DNA of 64,000 bases from an uncultured Ruminococcus sp. GTDB lineage: Bacteria; Bacillota; Clostridia; Oscillospirales; Ruminococcaceae. The stretch lies in assembly GCA_934474025.1 (NCBI GenBank), contig CAKSMF010000004.1:181646-245645 (forward strand). Direction: 5' to 3'. The notes beneath the pieces were generated by a model. That model searched no databases and was not told the origin of the DNA. It was given only the letters and a program-made list of their open reading frames with translations. Position 1 is the first letter of the stretch. Every line of letters begins with the position of its first letter. This document shows positions 53,507 through 61,912 of this stretch, one piece after another. Made by a program: the position numbers and the translations under genes.

Positions 53507-54319
53507 ATGGTTGAATATCAACAGAAAGACAAATACTATATCAATGACTTGATTGATATAGTACGTTTACTGCGTAGTGAGGGCGGTTGTCCTTGGGATA
53601 TAGAACAAACTCATCAGTCAATCAGACAGGACTTTTTAGAGGAAACCTGTGAAGTCCTTGAAGCTATAGATTTAAATGACTCCGACCTGCTCTGTGAAGA
53701 ACTCGGAGACGTATTATTACAAGTCGTTTTCCATTGCCGTATTGAAGAAGAAAACAATTCTTTTAAATTCGATGACATATGTGACGGAATATGCAAAAAA
53801 CTGATTATACGTCACCCTCATGTTTTCGGCGAAGTGAAAGTAGATTCAACAAGTGATGTTCTTGCAAACTGGGACGCTATCAAAATGGAAACAAAACATC
53901 AGGAAACTTATACCGAAACTCTTGAAAGCGTTGCAAAATCACTTCCGGCACTTATGAGAGCCCAGAAAGTCGGCAAACGTGCTATGCGTGCAGGTATGGA
54001 CTTCAATTCAACAGAAGATGCTATGGCTTGTATTTCCGCTGAAAAAACTGAACTTGATGAAGCTGTTTCTGCTGGTGACAAATCCCGTATTGAAGAAGAA
54101 TTAGGAGATTTATTATTTTCATGTGTAAATACTGCCCGTCATCTCGGAATTGATGCTGAACTTGCTCTTAAAAATGCTACTGATAAATTTATAAAACGTT
54201 TTTCTGTAACTGAAAATCTTGTCCGTTCTGATGATGTTGATATGAAATCGCTTCCTATTGAAGAACTCGACAAATACTGGAACAAAGCTAAAAATATTAT
54301 TTCGGAAGAAAACAAGTAA
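53507..54319 (+). CDS. mazG: Nucleoside triphosphate pyrophosphohydrolase MazG
   Basis: MazG cleaves NTPs to NMP and pyrophosphate, cleaning the nucleotide pool. The 270-aa protein has the two tandem MazG domains. The first starts LRSEGGCPWDIEQTHQSIRQDFLEETCEV and has EELGDVLLQVVFH. The second has AEKTELDEAV and EEELGDLLFSCVN. The metal-binding EExxE and ExxD pairs are intact. The start follows AAGGAGG. mazG, hup and rqcP in a row match the yabN-yabO neighbourhood of Firmicutes. Confidence 0.95.
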   Translation: MVEYQQKDKYYINDLIDIVRLLRSEGGCPWDIEQTHQSIRQDFLEETCEVLEAIDLNDSDLLCEELGDVLLQVVFHCRIEEENNSFKFDDICDGICKKLIIRHPHVFGEVKVDSTSDVLANWDAIKMETKHQETYTETLESVAKSLPALMRAQKVGKRAMRAGMDFNSTEDAMACISAEKTELDEAVSAGDKSRIEEELGDLLFSCVNTARHLGIDAELALKNATDKFIKRFSVTENLVRSDDVDMKSLPIEELDKYWNKAKNIISEENK

Positions 54320-54349
54320 TAAAAATTTTATTATTCAGGAGGAACTATT

Positions 54350-54625
54350 ATGACTAAATCTGAACTTATCTCATCACTTGCTAAAAATATGAACTGCACA
54401 AAAAAAGACGCAACAGCCGTTATTGACGCTACATTTGCGGTTATTCAGGAAACCCTTGTCAATGGTGAAAAAGTATCCGTTTCAGGATTCGGAACTTTTG
54501 AAACCCATGAAAGAGGAGAAAAAACTTGTATCAATCCAAAAACTAAAGTTAAAATGTTATGTCCTCCCCGCAAATCCCCTGTATTCAAGGCTGGGAGAAA
54601 TCTTAAAAGAGAAATTAATAAATAA
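54350..54625 (+). CDS. hup: HU-family DNA-binding protein
   Basis: HU is a small dimeric nucleoid protein that bends DNA. The 91-aa protein has MTKSELISSLAKNMNCTKKDATAVIDATF, the GFGTFETHERGEKTCINPKTK arm region and KSPVFKAGRNLKREI, with the intercalating Pro replaced by Cys-Pro-Pro nearby (KMLCPPRKSP). The start follows CAGGAGG. It lies between mazG and rqcP in one operon. Confidence 0.95.
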   Translation: MTKSELISSLAKNMNCTKKDATAVIDATFAVIQETLVNGEKVSVSGFGTFETHERGEKTCINPKTKVKMLCPPRKSPVFKAGRNLKREINK

Positions 54626-54662
54626 ATTCTATTTTCTTTTGCCTATAAAGGAGTGAATTTTT

Positions 54663-54905
54663 ATGCGACTTGACAAATATTTAAAGGTTACACGCCTTAT
54701 AAAAAGAAGAACTGTTGCAAATGATGCCTGCGATGCTGAAAAAATTGTAGTAAACGGAAAAGTTGCAAGAGCATCATATGATGTAAAAGTCGGCGATATA
54801 ATCGAAATAAATATGGGAAACAAACCTCTTAAAGTAAAAGTTCTCAATGTTACAGAATACGCTACCAAAGAAACAGCTTCCGATAACTATACAATTATAG
54901 AATAA
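54663..54905 (+). CDS. rqcP: S4-domain RNA-binding protein RqcP (YabO/Hsp15-like)
   Basis: RqcP binds stalled 50S subunits with peptidyl-tRNA and helps RqcH add Ala tails in ribosome quality control. The 80-aa protein is a single S4 domain: MRLDKYLKVTRLIKRRTVANDACD, VVNGKVARASYDVKVGDIIEI. The start follows AAAGGAG. The position after mazG and hup matches yabO in Bacillus. It ends at a terminator. Confidence 0.9.
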   Translation: MRLDKYLKVTRLIKRRTVANDACDAEKIVVNGKVARASYDVKVGDIIEINMGNKPLKVKVLNVTEYATKETASDNYTIIE

Positions 54906-54911
54906 ATTAAA

Positions 54912-54950
54912 AAACAGGTACACTAAAAAATGTACCTGTTTTATTATTTT
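54912..54950. terminator. Terminator after rqcP, shared with the epimerase gene
   Basis: AAACAGGTACA and TGTACCTGTTT form a perfect 11-bp stem with an eight-base loop, followed by TATTATTTT. The stem lies beyond both convergent stop codons; only the trailing T-rich part overlaps the end of the epimerase gene. Confidence 0.82.
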
Positions 54951-55897
54951 GTATTGTTTATATCCCATCTAAATACAACAATTTTAGAAGCTTTAGTGCA
55001 GTCAAGCATATTATTATATTCAAGTCTGGATACATCAAGATAACGATAATTTTCTTTTTCGTCACCGCTCTTTGAAAAAATCCCCTTTATTCTTGAAAAT
55101 GCACCACCGGGATTCCTTGAAATAACCGTTCCTAAATGATAATGTTCACGCATAAAAGCTATTATTTGCGATGCTGTTGTAAGATGATTATCACAAACAT
55201 TATAAGTACCGGAATAAGATGTATCTTCCGCATATCTCACAAAACACAATATAAAATCTACTAAGTTATGCACACAGCACAATTGAAATCCATACTGTCC
55301 TGTACCCGATACAAATTTAACATTGTCTTTCGGGTCAGTAATTTTTGCGGTAAGGTTATCAATGAAATTAAGCGAGTATACTGGAGAATACCTTATAATA
55401 CAAGCTATTACGTCCTTATGTCCCTGTAACTGCCTTACAAATGCTTTTTCAGATTCAAATTTCATTACAGCATAATTTGTGGCAGGTTTCAATTTATTTT
55501 CTTCTCTGATAGGTTCACGGCTTTTTGTAAACTCATAAACTTGGTCAGTACTCAACAGTATAAACATTTTTACACCATTGTTTAATGCACAGTCATAAAT
55601 AAATTTATCACATTCGCTGGAAATAGCCATATGAGTTTCTGTTACAATAGGTTCTAAGTCATTGTCAACCGTATTGGAAGCATGAACAACTATATTAATT
55701 TTATGTTTAGTGAAAATTTCAGTATAAGTTTCTTTGTCGTCCGGAGCAGACTGTATAAATGAATAATTAAGCTTTCCGGTATTGTAGTGATTTTCCTTTT
55801 CATCAACAGCAATAACTTTGTTTCCCTTTTTAAGAAGTCCTGAACATATATGCTTGCCAATAAATCCGCAACCACCTGTTACAAGAATTGTATTCAT
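54944..55897 (-). CDS. NAD-dependent epimerase/dehydratase (extended SDR)
   Basis: This 317-aa Rossmann protein resembles sugar-nucleotide epimerases. It has the NAD loop TGGCGFIG at residue 7, an acidic residue ending the second strand (VIAVDEKE), the active-site block STDQVYEF and the YxxxK pair in NYAVMKFESEKAF, and the substrate-region IRYSPVY. The C-terminus is divergent from GalE and RfbB, so its sugar is unknown. The start follows GGAGG. The sugar-binding lipoprotein gene lies 28 bp upstream. Confidence 0.85.
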   Translation of the reverse strand: MNTILVTGGCGFIGKHICSGLLKKGNKVIAVDEKENHYNTGKLNYSFIQSAPDDKETYTEIFTKHKINIVVHASNTVDNDLEPIVTETHMAISSECDKFIYDCALNNGVKMFILLSTDQVYEFTKSREPIREENKLKPATNYAVMKFESEKAFVRQLQGHKDVIACIIRYSPVYSLNFIDNLTAKITDPKDNVKFVSGTGQYGFQLCCVHNLVDFILCFVRYAEDTSYSGTYNVCDNHLTTASQIIAFMREHYHLGTVISRNPGGAFSRIKGIFSKSGDEKENYRYLDVSRLEYNNMLDCTKASKIVVFRWDINNTK

Positions 55898-55925
55898 TGT
55901 TTTAACCTCCTAACTTCTATATTTA

Positions 55926-57305
55926 TTAAGAATGATTTTCTGCGTTTACTTCCTCAATGTATTTATCTACAACAGTATTTATTGAATCATACGTTTCACT
56001 CCATGGAGTGCCACGTGCTGTAAGTCTCAAACTATTATCAAGAAGTTCTCCGCAGTCTGCCGATACACCTTTTGAAAGGTCAATAAGCGGATTTTCTTCT
56101 GCGAGTTTCTGCATACTTTCTTTCATTTCAAACATTTCATCTGACCAACCGTAATCATCTTTCATTTGCTTGTCGGCTACTGCCAATGTATCAGTATCAT
56201 TAAGTACAAAACGCTTGCATTCAAGAAATTTAGCAACTCCCTCGGGATTTTTTCCGCCTTTTACAAAAGCATAAGCTTCCATTCCAACGGGTATATAATA
56301 TTCATCTGCATCAGGGTCTTTCGGCATGGGAACAAAAAACGCCTCATCACCAAAAGTTTTTTTCCAGTCATCTGATTTTTTATAAAACTGATAGAGTCCG
56401 CACGGATAGAAAAGAGTTTTACCCTCACCAATATAAGAAGGCTTTGCATTCCAGCCGTAATCTTCAGAACCTATTGCTATATAACCGTTATTGTAAAGTT
56501 CATATATCCAGTTCTGAACACGTTCTATTGCCGGATTAGAAAGGTTATTTATAAGTTTTCCGTCTTTCATGCTTACTGCAACCGCTCCGGAGGTAGCAGT
56601 AAGTCCGAATTCAAACCACCAGCCGTCTATTCCATAATGCTGATTTTCAGGGTCAACAAACTTGTCAAGCATTTCTTCAAAAGTGTCCCATGTCCACTCG
56701 CCATTTTTATAGAGTTCAGCGGGGTCAGTCAAACCGGCTTCACGAATGGTTTTACGATTGTAAATAACTCCGCAATTATCTCCGGCAATACGTGTTGCGG
56801 TAATATAATGACTGCCATTCCATACAAAACTGTCATTCAGTTCACGAACGCCGTCCCATAACGGAGAATCATAGTTTATATAATCGTCTGACGGAACAAA
56901 CATCTGACGTACTGCACCTTTCGGAAATGCATCAAGGTCACCAGCATAAAAAAAGTCTATTCCCTCATCGCCGTTTATAGATTTTGCCAACTGTTCGTAA
57001 CGTTCTTCATAAGTGCATTGATGCCATTCAATTTTACCGCCGTATCGTTCTTCAAAAGCTACCAAAAAGGCAGGTATACTTTTTCCCTGATTATTACTTG
57101 AAGTGATATCCCATGGCGACAACCATTTAATAGTTTTATTTTCAAGTTCTCCTGTAAGAAGTTCCGTGTCAGCGACATTTTCAGATATCACTTTACGTAG
57201 TTCAGGGTCAATATTATCCAAGTCAGAATTATTTTCACTTTTATTGCATGAAGTAAATGAAATCATTGTTACTACTGATAATATGAATATTTCTAATTTT
57301 TTCAT
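55926..57305 (-). CDS. ABC-type extracellular solute-binding lipoprotein (family 1)
   Basis: This is a substrate-binding lipoprotein of an ABC importer. I chose the ATG after GAGGTGA (MKKLEIFILSVVTMISFTSC), with the lipobox Cys at residue 20, for 459 aa. The mature part has the family 1 pattern: NKTIKWLSPWDITSS early, a conserved ...ITATRIAGDNCGVIYNRKTIREAGLTDP core, and GMEAYAFVKGGKNPEGVAKFLEC near 375. Members bind oligosaccharides. No permease or ATPase gene is nearby, so it is an orphan here; it follows the MetH-activation gene by 4 bp. Confidence 0.9.
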   Translation of the reverse strand: MKKLEIFILSVVTMISFTSCNKSENNSDLDNIDPELRKVISENVADTELLTGELENKTIKWLSPWDITSSNNQGKSIPAFLVAFEERYGGKIEWHQCTYEERYEQLAKSINGDEGIDFFYAGDLDAFPKGAVRQMFVPSDDYINYDSPLWDGVRELNDSFVWNGSHYITATRIAGDNCGVIYNRKTIREAGLTDPAELYKNGEWTWDTFEEMLDKFVDPENQHYGIDGWWFEFGLTATSGAVAVSMKDGKLINNLSNPAIERVQNWIYELYNNGYIAIGSEDYGWNAKPSYIGEGKTLFYPCGLYQFYKKSDDWKKTFGDEAFFVPMPKDPDADEYYIPVGMEAYAFVKGGKNPEGVAKFLECKRFVLNDTDTLAVADKQMKDDYGWSDEMFEMKESMQKLAEENPLIDLSKGVSADCGELLDNSLRLTARGTPWSETYDSINTVVDKYIEEVNAENHS

Positions 57306-57309
57306 TTTA

Positions 57310-57981
57310 TCACCTCTGACAAGTTTTTCCGATTGCCGAAAAAGCACAATTACCTTTCATTTTACAGAATTCGCACCCTTTTTTTCCACGGTTGACGGGA
57401 TTTTCTGATATTCCGATAATCGCTGTAACTGATTTTGACGGCAACAATAAACTATTTTTTGTTGCTGTCAAACCAATTCGTCTCTGAGCATTAAGAAATA
57501 ACAGTAAATCTTTCTGGATATCAAGCGGAAAATCTCCATATCCTGGACTGAAACGCCATGTTCTGTAAGGTGCTTTGATAGCTGAAAAAATTTCCTCTTC
57601 TGCCCTGTCGCAAACCTGTTCCACAGCCGAACTGCACAAACAGTCAACTGCTAAAGCTTCAGCCATATTAGTAACGGCAGTTTGTCTTATTAACTTGTCA
57701 GCTTCTTCCGAAAGAGTAACTGCCATTACAATAGCTTCCTGACAACCGGAAAGATGTTTTTTTATATCGTTTCCGTCAAGCGATACATTAAGTCCGTCAA
57801 GAAACAATCCGTTTTCTTTAAAGTTAATTATAGTTTTCCTATATACATACTTAGGACGCATTTTTTCACGTACAATCGGTTCAAAGCGGTCAATAATATC
57901 CATAATCTGAGCATTTGGAACGCCTTTAACGCCCATATAACGTGCTGTTTCAGATTTGGAAATGGGCTTAAGCATCATCAT
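57310..57981 (-). CDS. Methionine synthase activation-domain protein
   Basis: This 223-aa protein corresponds to the C-terminal reactivation domain of B12-dependent methionine synthase as a separate chain. It would bind S-adenosylmethionine and restore methylcobalamin after oxidation. YRTWRFSPGYGDFPLDIQKDLL near 137-158 is the characteristic SAM-binding block. The C-terminus adds a Cys-rich tail (CEFCKMKGNCAFS) that may bind a metal. It overlaps the end of metF by ATGA. The MetH catalytic gene itself is not in this window. Confidence 0.88.
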   Translation of the reverse strand: MMMLKPISKSETARYMGVKGVPNAQIMDIIDRFEPIVREKMRPKYVYRKTIINFKENGLFLDGLNVSLDGNDIKKHLSGCQEAIVMAVTLSEEADKLIRQTAVTNMAEALAVDCLCSSAVEQVCDRAEEEIFSAIKAPYRTWRFSPGYGDFPLDIQKDLLLFLNAQRRIGLTATKNSLLLPSKSVTAIIGISENPVNRGKKGCEFCKMKGNCAFSAIGKTCQR

Positions 57982-58838
57982 GTATTTATAATTCCGGAAA
58001 CTGATTCGCTGATTTTCTTTGCAACATAGGCATTATTCATTGTATAGAGGTGTATTCCGTCAACACCGCTTGCTATAAGGTCAACAATCTGATTTATCGC
58101 ATAAGCAATACCTGCATCACGTAAAGCTTCCGGATTATCTTCATACTTTTGCATAATCCTTACAAATTTACGTGGCAAACTTGCACCGCAGGTAGTAACC
58201 ATTCTTTCAATCTGATTCTTGTTAACAACAGGCATAATTCCTGCCTCAATCGGAACATCTATTCCGGCAAGAACGGTCTTTTCACGAAAATCATAAAAAC
58301 AGTCATTATCAAAGAAAAGCTGACTTATTAAATGAGTTGCTCCGGCATCGACTTTCTTTTTAAGATTCATTATATCATCAATTATAGAATCAGAATCAGG
58401 GTGACATTCAGGATAACAAGCCCCTGCAATGTCAAAATCTCCCTTTGAATTTATGAAAGTTATAAGGTCACTTGCATGAGGAAAATCATTTTTAGGTTCA
58501 ATATTAGGATTTTTATCCCCTCTTAGAGCAAGAATGTTTTCAATTCCTCTATTTTTTATTTCATCAAGTGTTGCGGAAATTTCATCTTTAGAATAATTTA
58601 TACAGGGAAGGTGTATCATTGGTGTGATTCCGTCTTCTTTGATTCTTGAAGCAACATCACACGCAAATTGATTATTACTGCTTCCGCCTGCTCCGAATGT
58701 TACACTAATAAAATCTGGATTAAGGTCACGGAGTTCATCAAGTGTTTGGTAAATTATTTCAACAGAACTTGTTTTCTTTGGAGGAAAAACCTCAAAGGAA
58801 AAAACGGTTTTCTTTTCAAATAAGTCTTTAATTTTCAT
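57978..58838 (-). CDS. metF: 5,10-methylenetetrahydrofolate reductase
   Basis: MetF reduces methylene-THF to methyl-THF, the methyl donor for methionine synthesis. The 286-aa barrel protein has FSFEVFPPKKTSS at residue 14, DFISVTFGAGGS near 46, LALRGDKN near 103 and GATHLISQLFFDND near 163, with the FAD and folate contacts expected. The start follows GGAGGATATT. It overlaps the MetH-activation gene, so the pair is cotranscribed. Confidence 0.95.
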   Translation of the reverse strand: MKIKDLFEKKTVFSFEVFPPKKTSSVEIIYQTLDELRDLNPDFISVTFGAGGSSNNQFACDVASRIKEDGITPMIHLPCINYSKDEISATLDEIKNRGIENILALRGDKNPNIEPKNDFPHASDLITFINSKGDFDIAGACYPECHPDSDSIIDDIMNLKKKVDAGATHLISQLFFDNDCFYDFREKTVLAGIDVPIEAGIMPVVNKNQIERMVTTCGASLPRKFVRIMQKYEDNPEALRDAGIAYAINQIVDLIASGVDGIHLYTMNNAYVAKKISESVSGIINT

Positions 58839-58850
58839 AATATCCTCCGT

Positions 58851-59522
58851 TTAATCTATGCTCCAATCAATTTCGCCCTCACCGACTGCTCGAAGAAATT
58901 CGTTAGCCTTTGAAAAATGCTTACAGCCAAAAAATCCGTTATATGCAGACAATGGACTCGGATGTGCAGCAGTAAGTACAAGGTGTGCAGGATTAGTTAT
59001 AAATTTCTGTTTTGCTTTGGCATCTCCACCCCATAACATAAATACAATTGGTTTTTCACGTTCGTTAAGAAGCTTTATAACGTCTGTTGTAAAGGTTTCC
59101 CAGCCAATGCCACGATGACTCTTCGGACAATGTGCCCTTACGGTAAGAACAGTATTAAGTAATAATACTCCTTCTTCTGCCCATTGAGTAAGTTCACCGT
59201 GCTTACCTAAATTATTCACACCAACATCATCACGAATTTCTTTAAAAATATTTACAAGTGAAGGAGGTGGTGCAACACCTTTTTTAACAGAAAAACTCAA
59301 TCCATGAGCCTGACCCTCATTATGATAAGGGTCTTGACCAAGAATAACACATCTTACATCATTATATGCTGTCAGTTTCATTGAATTGAAAAGGTCATGC
59401 ATATCAGGGAAAATTTGCTGAGTGTTATATTCGTCTATAAGAGTCTGACGAAGTTTAATATAATAGTCTTTCTGAAACTCATCTTTAAGAAGTTCGTCCC
59501 AGTCGTTGCCGAAATTAACCAT
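58851..59522 (-). CDS. ung: Uracil-DNA glycosylase
   Basis: Ung removes uracil from DNA. The 223-aa family 1 enzyme has the active loop GQDPYHNEGQAHGLSFSV with the catalytic Asp near residue 62, the stacking LLLNTVLTV, and the minor-groove His loop AAHPSPLSAYNGFFG. The start follows AAAAGGAG. It sits 12 bp before metF in the same direction. Confidence 0.97.
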   Translation of the reverse strand: MVNFGNDWDELLKDEFQKDYYIKLRQTLIDEYNTQQIFPDMHDLFNSMKLTAYNDVRCVILGQDPYHNEGQAHGLSFSVKKGVAPPPSLVNIFKEIRDDVGVNNLGKHGELTQWAEEGVLLLNTVLTVRAHCPKSHRGIGWETFTTDVIKLLNEREKPIVFMLWGGDAKAKQKFITNPAHLVLTAAHPSPLSAYNGFFGCKHFSKANEFLRAVGEGEIDWSID

Positions 59523-59536
59523 ATATACTCCTTTTT

Positions 59537-59962
59537 TTATTTGCTGTCATAAACAGTATCTTCATAATATTTAAATTTTACAAGCTTATTTTTTCTGTAT
59601 GTAAGTGAACCTTCCTGATTAAAGGGAATTTTTTCATAAGCATCAGCAGAACATTCTATTTTAACAGTCTGCCCTTTGCGGTTAATGAAAGTAAGCTCAT
59701 AATATTCATCAATCAGTTTAATATTGCCATCGCTTTCAATTATCCTGAGACGGTCATCACTTTTTCTTATAAGGGTTGCCATTTCAATGACCGGTGACGA
59801 AAAATATTTACTTTCTGTTGAATCATCGTCACCAGTTTCCTCAATGAAAAGTGATATAAAACGCTGTAGGGGATTATCTCCGCCAAAAGTTATTATTATC
59901 AATATCAGGGCTATGGCAATTGCACCGAACATAATAAGCATATTTCTTATCTCCGGTGACAT
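59537..59962 (-). CDS. DUF2500-like membrane-anchored protein
   Basis: I chose the ATG ten bases after AAAGGA (MSPEIRNMLIMFG), giving 141 aa. An N-terminal membrane helix (9-28) is followed by an acidic spacer and a beta domain from about residue 55: DEYYELTFINRKGQTVKIECS and GSLTYRKNKLVKFKYYE. This resembles DUF2500 (YhhM-like) proteins, of unknown function. It lies between galE and ung on the same strand. Confidence 0.75.
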   Translation of the reverse strand: MSPEIRNMLIMFGAIAIALILIIITFGGDNPLQRFISLFIEETGDDDSTESKYFSSPVIEMATLIRKSDDRLRIIESDGNIKLIDEYYELTFINRKGQTVKIECSADAYEKIPFNQEGSLTYRKNKLVKFKYYEDTVYDSK

Positions 59963-60002
59963 TGTTATCAAGTCCTTTCATTATTTGTTCTTTATTTATA
60001 TT

Positions 60003-61016
60003 TTATTCTATGCCATTGGGATTAAGTTTTGTGAAGTTCCAACTGTCAGCACACATTTTTTCGATACCGGATTTTGCTTCCCAGCCGAAAATTTTCTTTG
60101 CCTTTGAAGCATCAGCATAACAAGTTGCTATATCTCCGGCACGTCTCGCAGTAATTTTCTTAGGAATCGGTTTTCCGCAAGCTTTTTCATAAGCTGATAC
60201 AACTTCAAGAACGCTTGAACCTTTACCTGTACCGAGGTTTACCGGTTCAAAACCTGTATTTTTCATAGCATAATCAATTGCACAAACGTGACCTGAAGCC
60301 AAATCCATAACATGAATGTAATCTCTTACGCCAGTGCCGTCCAGAGTGTCATAATCATCACCATAAACACTTAACTGTTTCAGTCTTCCGCAAGCAACCT
60401 GTGCAATATATGGAACAAGGTTATTAGGAATACCGTTAGGGTCTTCACCAATGAGTCCGCTACTGTGAGCTCCGATAGGGTTAAAGTATCTGAGAGCAAC
60501 AACGCTGAAATCTTTATCTGCTATGCACATATCATGCAAAATCTGTTCAATCATAACTTTTGTATAGCCATAAGGATTTGTTGCAGAAGTAGGCATATCC
60601 TCAGTATACGGAGCTTTGTTATTCATTCCGTAAACTGTCGCAGATGATGAGAAAACAATTCTTTTACAATTATTTTCACGCATTGCCTTTAAAAGAACTA
60701 ATGTTCCGTTTATATTATTTGTATAATATTCGAGTGGTTTCTGGACAGATTCGCCAACTGCTTTGAGACCTGCAAAATGTATTACAGCATCAATTTCATA
60801 TTTCTTGAAAACTTCTGAAAGAGCATCATAATCACATATATCAACTTTACAGAAAGTCACTTTTTTTCCGCTGATTTTTTCAATTCTTCCCACTACTGCC
60901 TCTTTGGAATTGCTGAGATTATCAACAATTACTATTTCATAACCATTAGCAAGAAGTTCAACGCAAGTATGACTTCCAATAAAACCTGTACCACCAGTTA
61001 CAAGAATTTTTCCCAT
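60003..61016 (-). CDS. galE: UDP-glucose 4-epimerase
   Basis: GalE interconverts UDP-glucose and UDP-galactose, feeding surface glycans and galactose use. The 337-aa protein has the NAD loop TGGTGFIGSH at residue 7, the HFAGLKAVGESVQKPLEYY block, the catalytic Ser in FSSSATVYG and the YxxxK in NPYGYTKVMIEQIL, plus VALRYFNPIGAHSSGLIGEDP. The start follows GGAGG and a clear promoter is at 61054-61082. Confidence 0.97.
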   Translation of the reverse strand: MGKILVTGGTGFIGSHTCVELLANGYEIVIVDNLSNSKEAVVGRIEKISGKKVTFCKVDICDYDALSEVFKKYEIDAVIHFAGLKAVGESVQKPLEYYTNNINGTLVLLKAMRENNCKRIVFSSSATVYGMNNKAPYTEDMPTSATNPYGYTKVMIEQILHDMCIADKDFSVVALRYFNPIGAHSSGLIGEDPNGIPNNLVPYIAQVACGRLKQLSVYGDDYDTLDGTGVRDYIHVMDLASGHVCAIDYAMKNTGFEPVNLGTGKGSSVLEVVSAYEKACGKPIPKKITARRAGDIATCYADASKAKKIFGWEAKSGIEKMCADSWNFTKLNPNGIE

Positions 61017-61053
61017 GAGAAAAATACCTCCTAAAATAATTTTTACACTATTT

Positions 61054-61082
61054 ATTATATTATATTTTCACGATTTTTGCAA
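61054..61082 (-). promoter_or_regulatory. Promoter of galE
   Basis: On the minus strand TTGCAA and TATAAT are separated by 17 bp. Confidence 0.8.
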
Positions 61083-61089
61083 GATATAA

Positions 61090-61118
61090 TTGAAAATTTA
61101 TTGTAGATATGTTATAAT
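61090..61118 (+). promoter_or_regulatory. Promoter of ttcA
   Basis: TTGAAA and TATAAT are separated by 17 bp, 29 bp before the start codon. It is back to back with the galE promoter. Confidence 0.8.
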
Positions 61119-61147
61119 TATCTGAATTAAATTTTTAGGAGGTAATT

Positions 61148-61861
61148 ATGCAAAAAATTCTCGGTTATATGCGAAAAGCCATTCAGCAATACGACCTTAT
61201 CCGTGACGGCGACCATATTTGTGTAGCTGTTTCGGGAGGTAAAGACAGTCTCGTTATGCTGAACGGTCTTGTTATGCTTAAAAATTTTATTGGTATTGAT
61301 TATCAGATTACTGCCCTTACTATTGACCCACAATTCAGTGGTAAAGAGGGAAATTATTCATGTATTGCAGATTTTTGCGAAAATATCGGAGTCAATTATC
61401 ATGTTGAAAAAACTCATATAGGTGAAATTGTTTTTGATATTCGTCAAGAAAAGAATCCATGCAGTTTATGTGCAAGAATGAGACGTGGAGCATTGTATAA
61501 TTCGGCAACTGAACTCGGCTGTAATAAAATTTCACTTGGTCATAATTATGACGATGTTGTTGAAACATTTATTATGAATCTTTTCACAGAAGGAAGAATC
61601 GGCTGTTTTTCGCCGGCAACTTATCTTGAAGACAGAGAAATACATATTATACGTCCGCTTGTACTCGCTCCGGAACGTGCAGTAAAAAAAGCTTCAAAGA
61701 ACTTATCTGTCGTAAAATCAGTTTGTCCGGCAGACGGTCATACTAACCGACAAAAAACTAAACTCTTTATCGCTGAAATGGAACGTCAGGAACACGGTTT
61801 CAAAGACAGAATATTCGGTGCTATGCAACGTTCTGGAATTGACGGCTGGGGTATAAAATAA
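61148..61861 (+). CDS. ttcA: TtcA-family tRNA 2-thiolation protein
   Basis: TtcA thiolates cytidine 32 of some tRNAs with an iron-sulfur cluster. The 237-aa ATP-pyrophosphatase has the PP-loop SGGKDSLVML at residue 29 and the paired Cys motif CSLCARMRRGAL near 102. CPADGH near 196 and GHNYDDVVETFIMN follow the family. It could also be a TtuA-like relative. The start follows AGGAGG. The gene stands alone between divergent galE and convergent scaE. Confidence 0.88.
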   Translation: MQKILGYMRKAIQQYDLIRDGDHICVAVSGGKDSLVMLNGLVMLKNFIGIDYQITALTIDPQFSGKEGNYSCIADFCENIGVNYHVEKTHIGEIVFDIRQEKNPCSLCARMRRGALYNSATELGCNKISLGHNYDDVVETFIMNLFTEGRIGCFSPATYLEDREIHIIRPLVLAPERAVKKASKNLSVVKSVCPADGHTNRQKTKLFIAEMERQEHGFKDRIFGAMQRSGIDGWGIK

Positions 61862-61892
61862 AAAAGGCTCTCCCGAAGGAGAGTCTTTTTAT
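61862..61892. terminator. Terminator between ttcA and scaE
   Basis: AAAAGGCTCTCC and GGAGAGTCTTTT pair, with G-T, over a CGAA tetraloop, with T-runs in both directions. It likely ends both convergent genes. Confidence 0.9.
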
Positions 61893-61912
61893 TATCGTAT
61901 GGACATTTTTAA

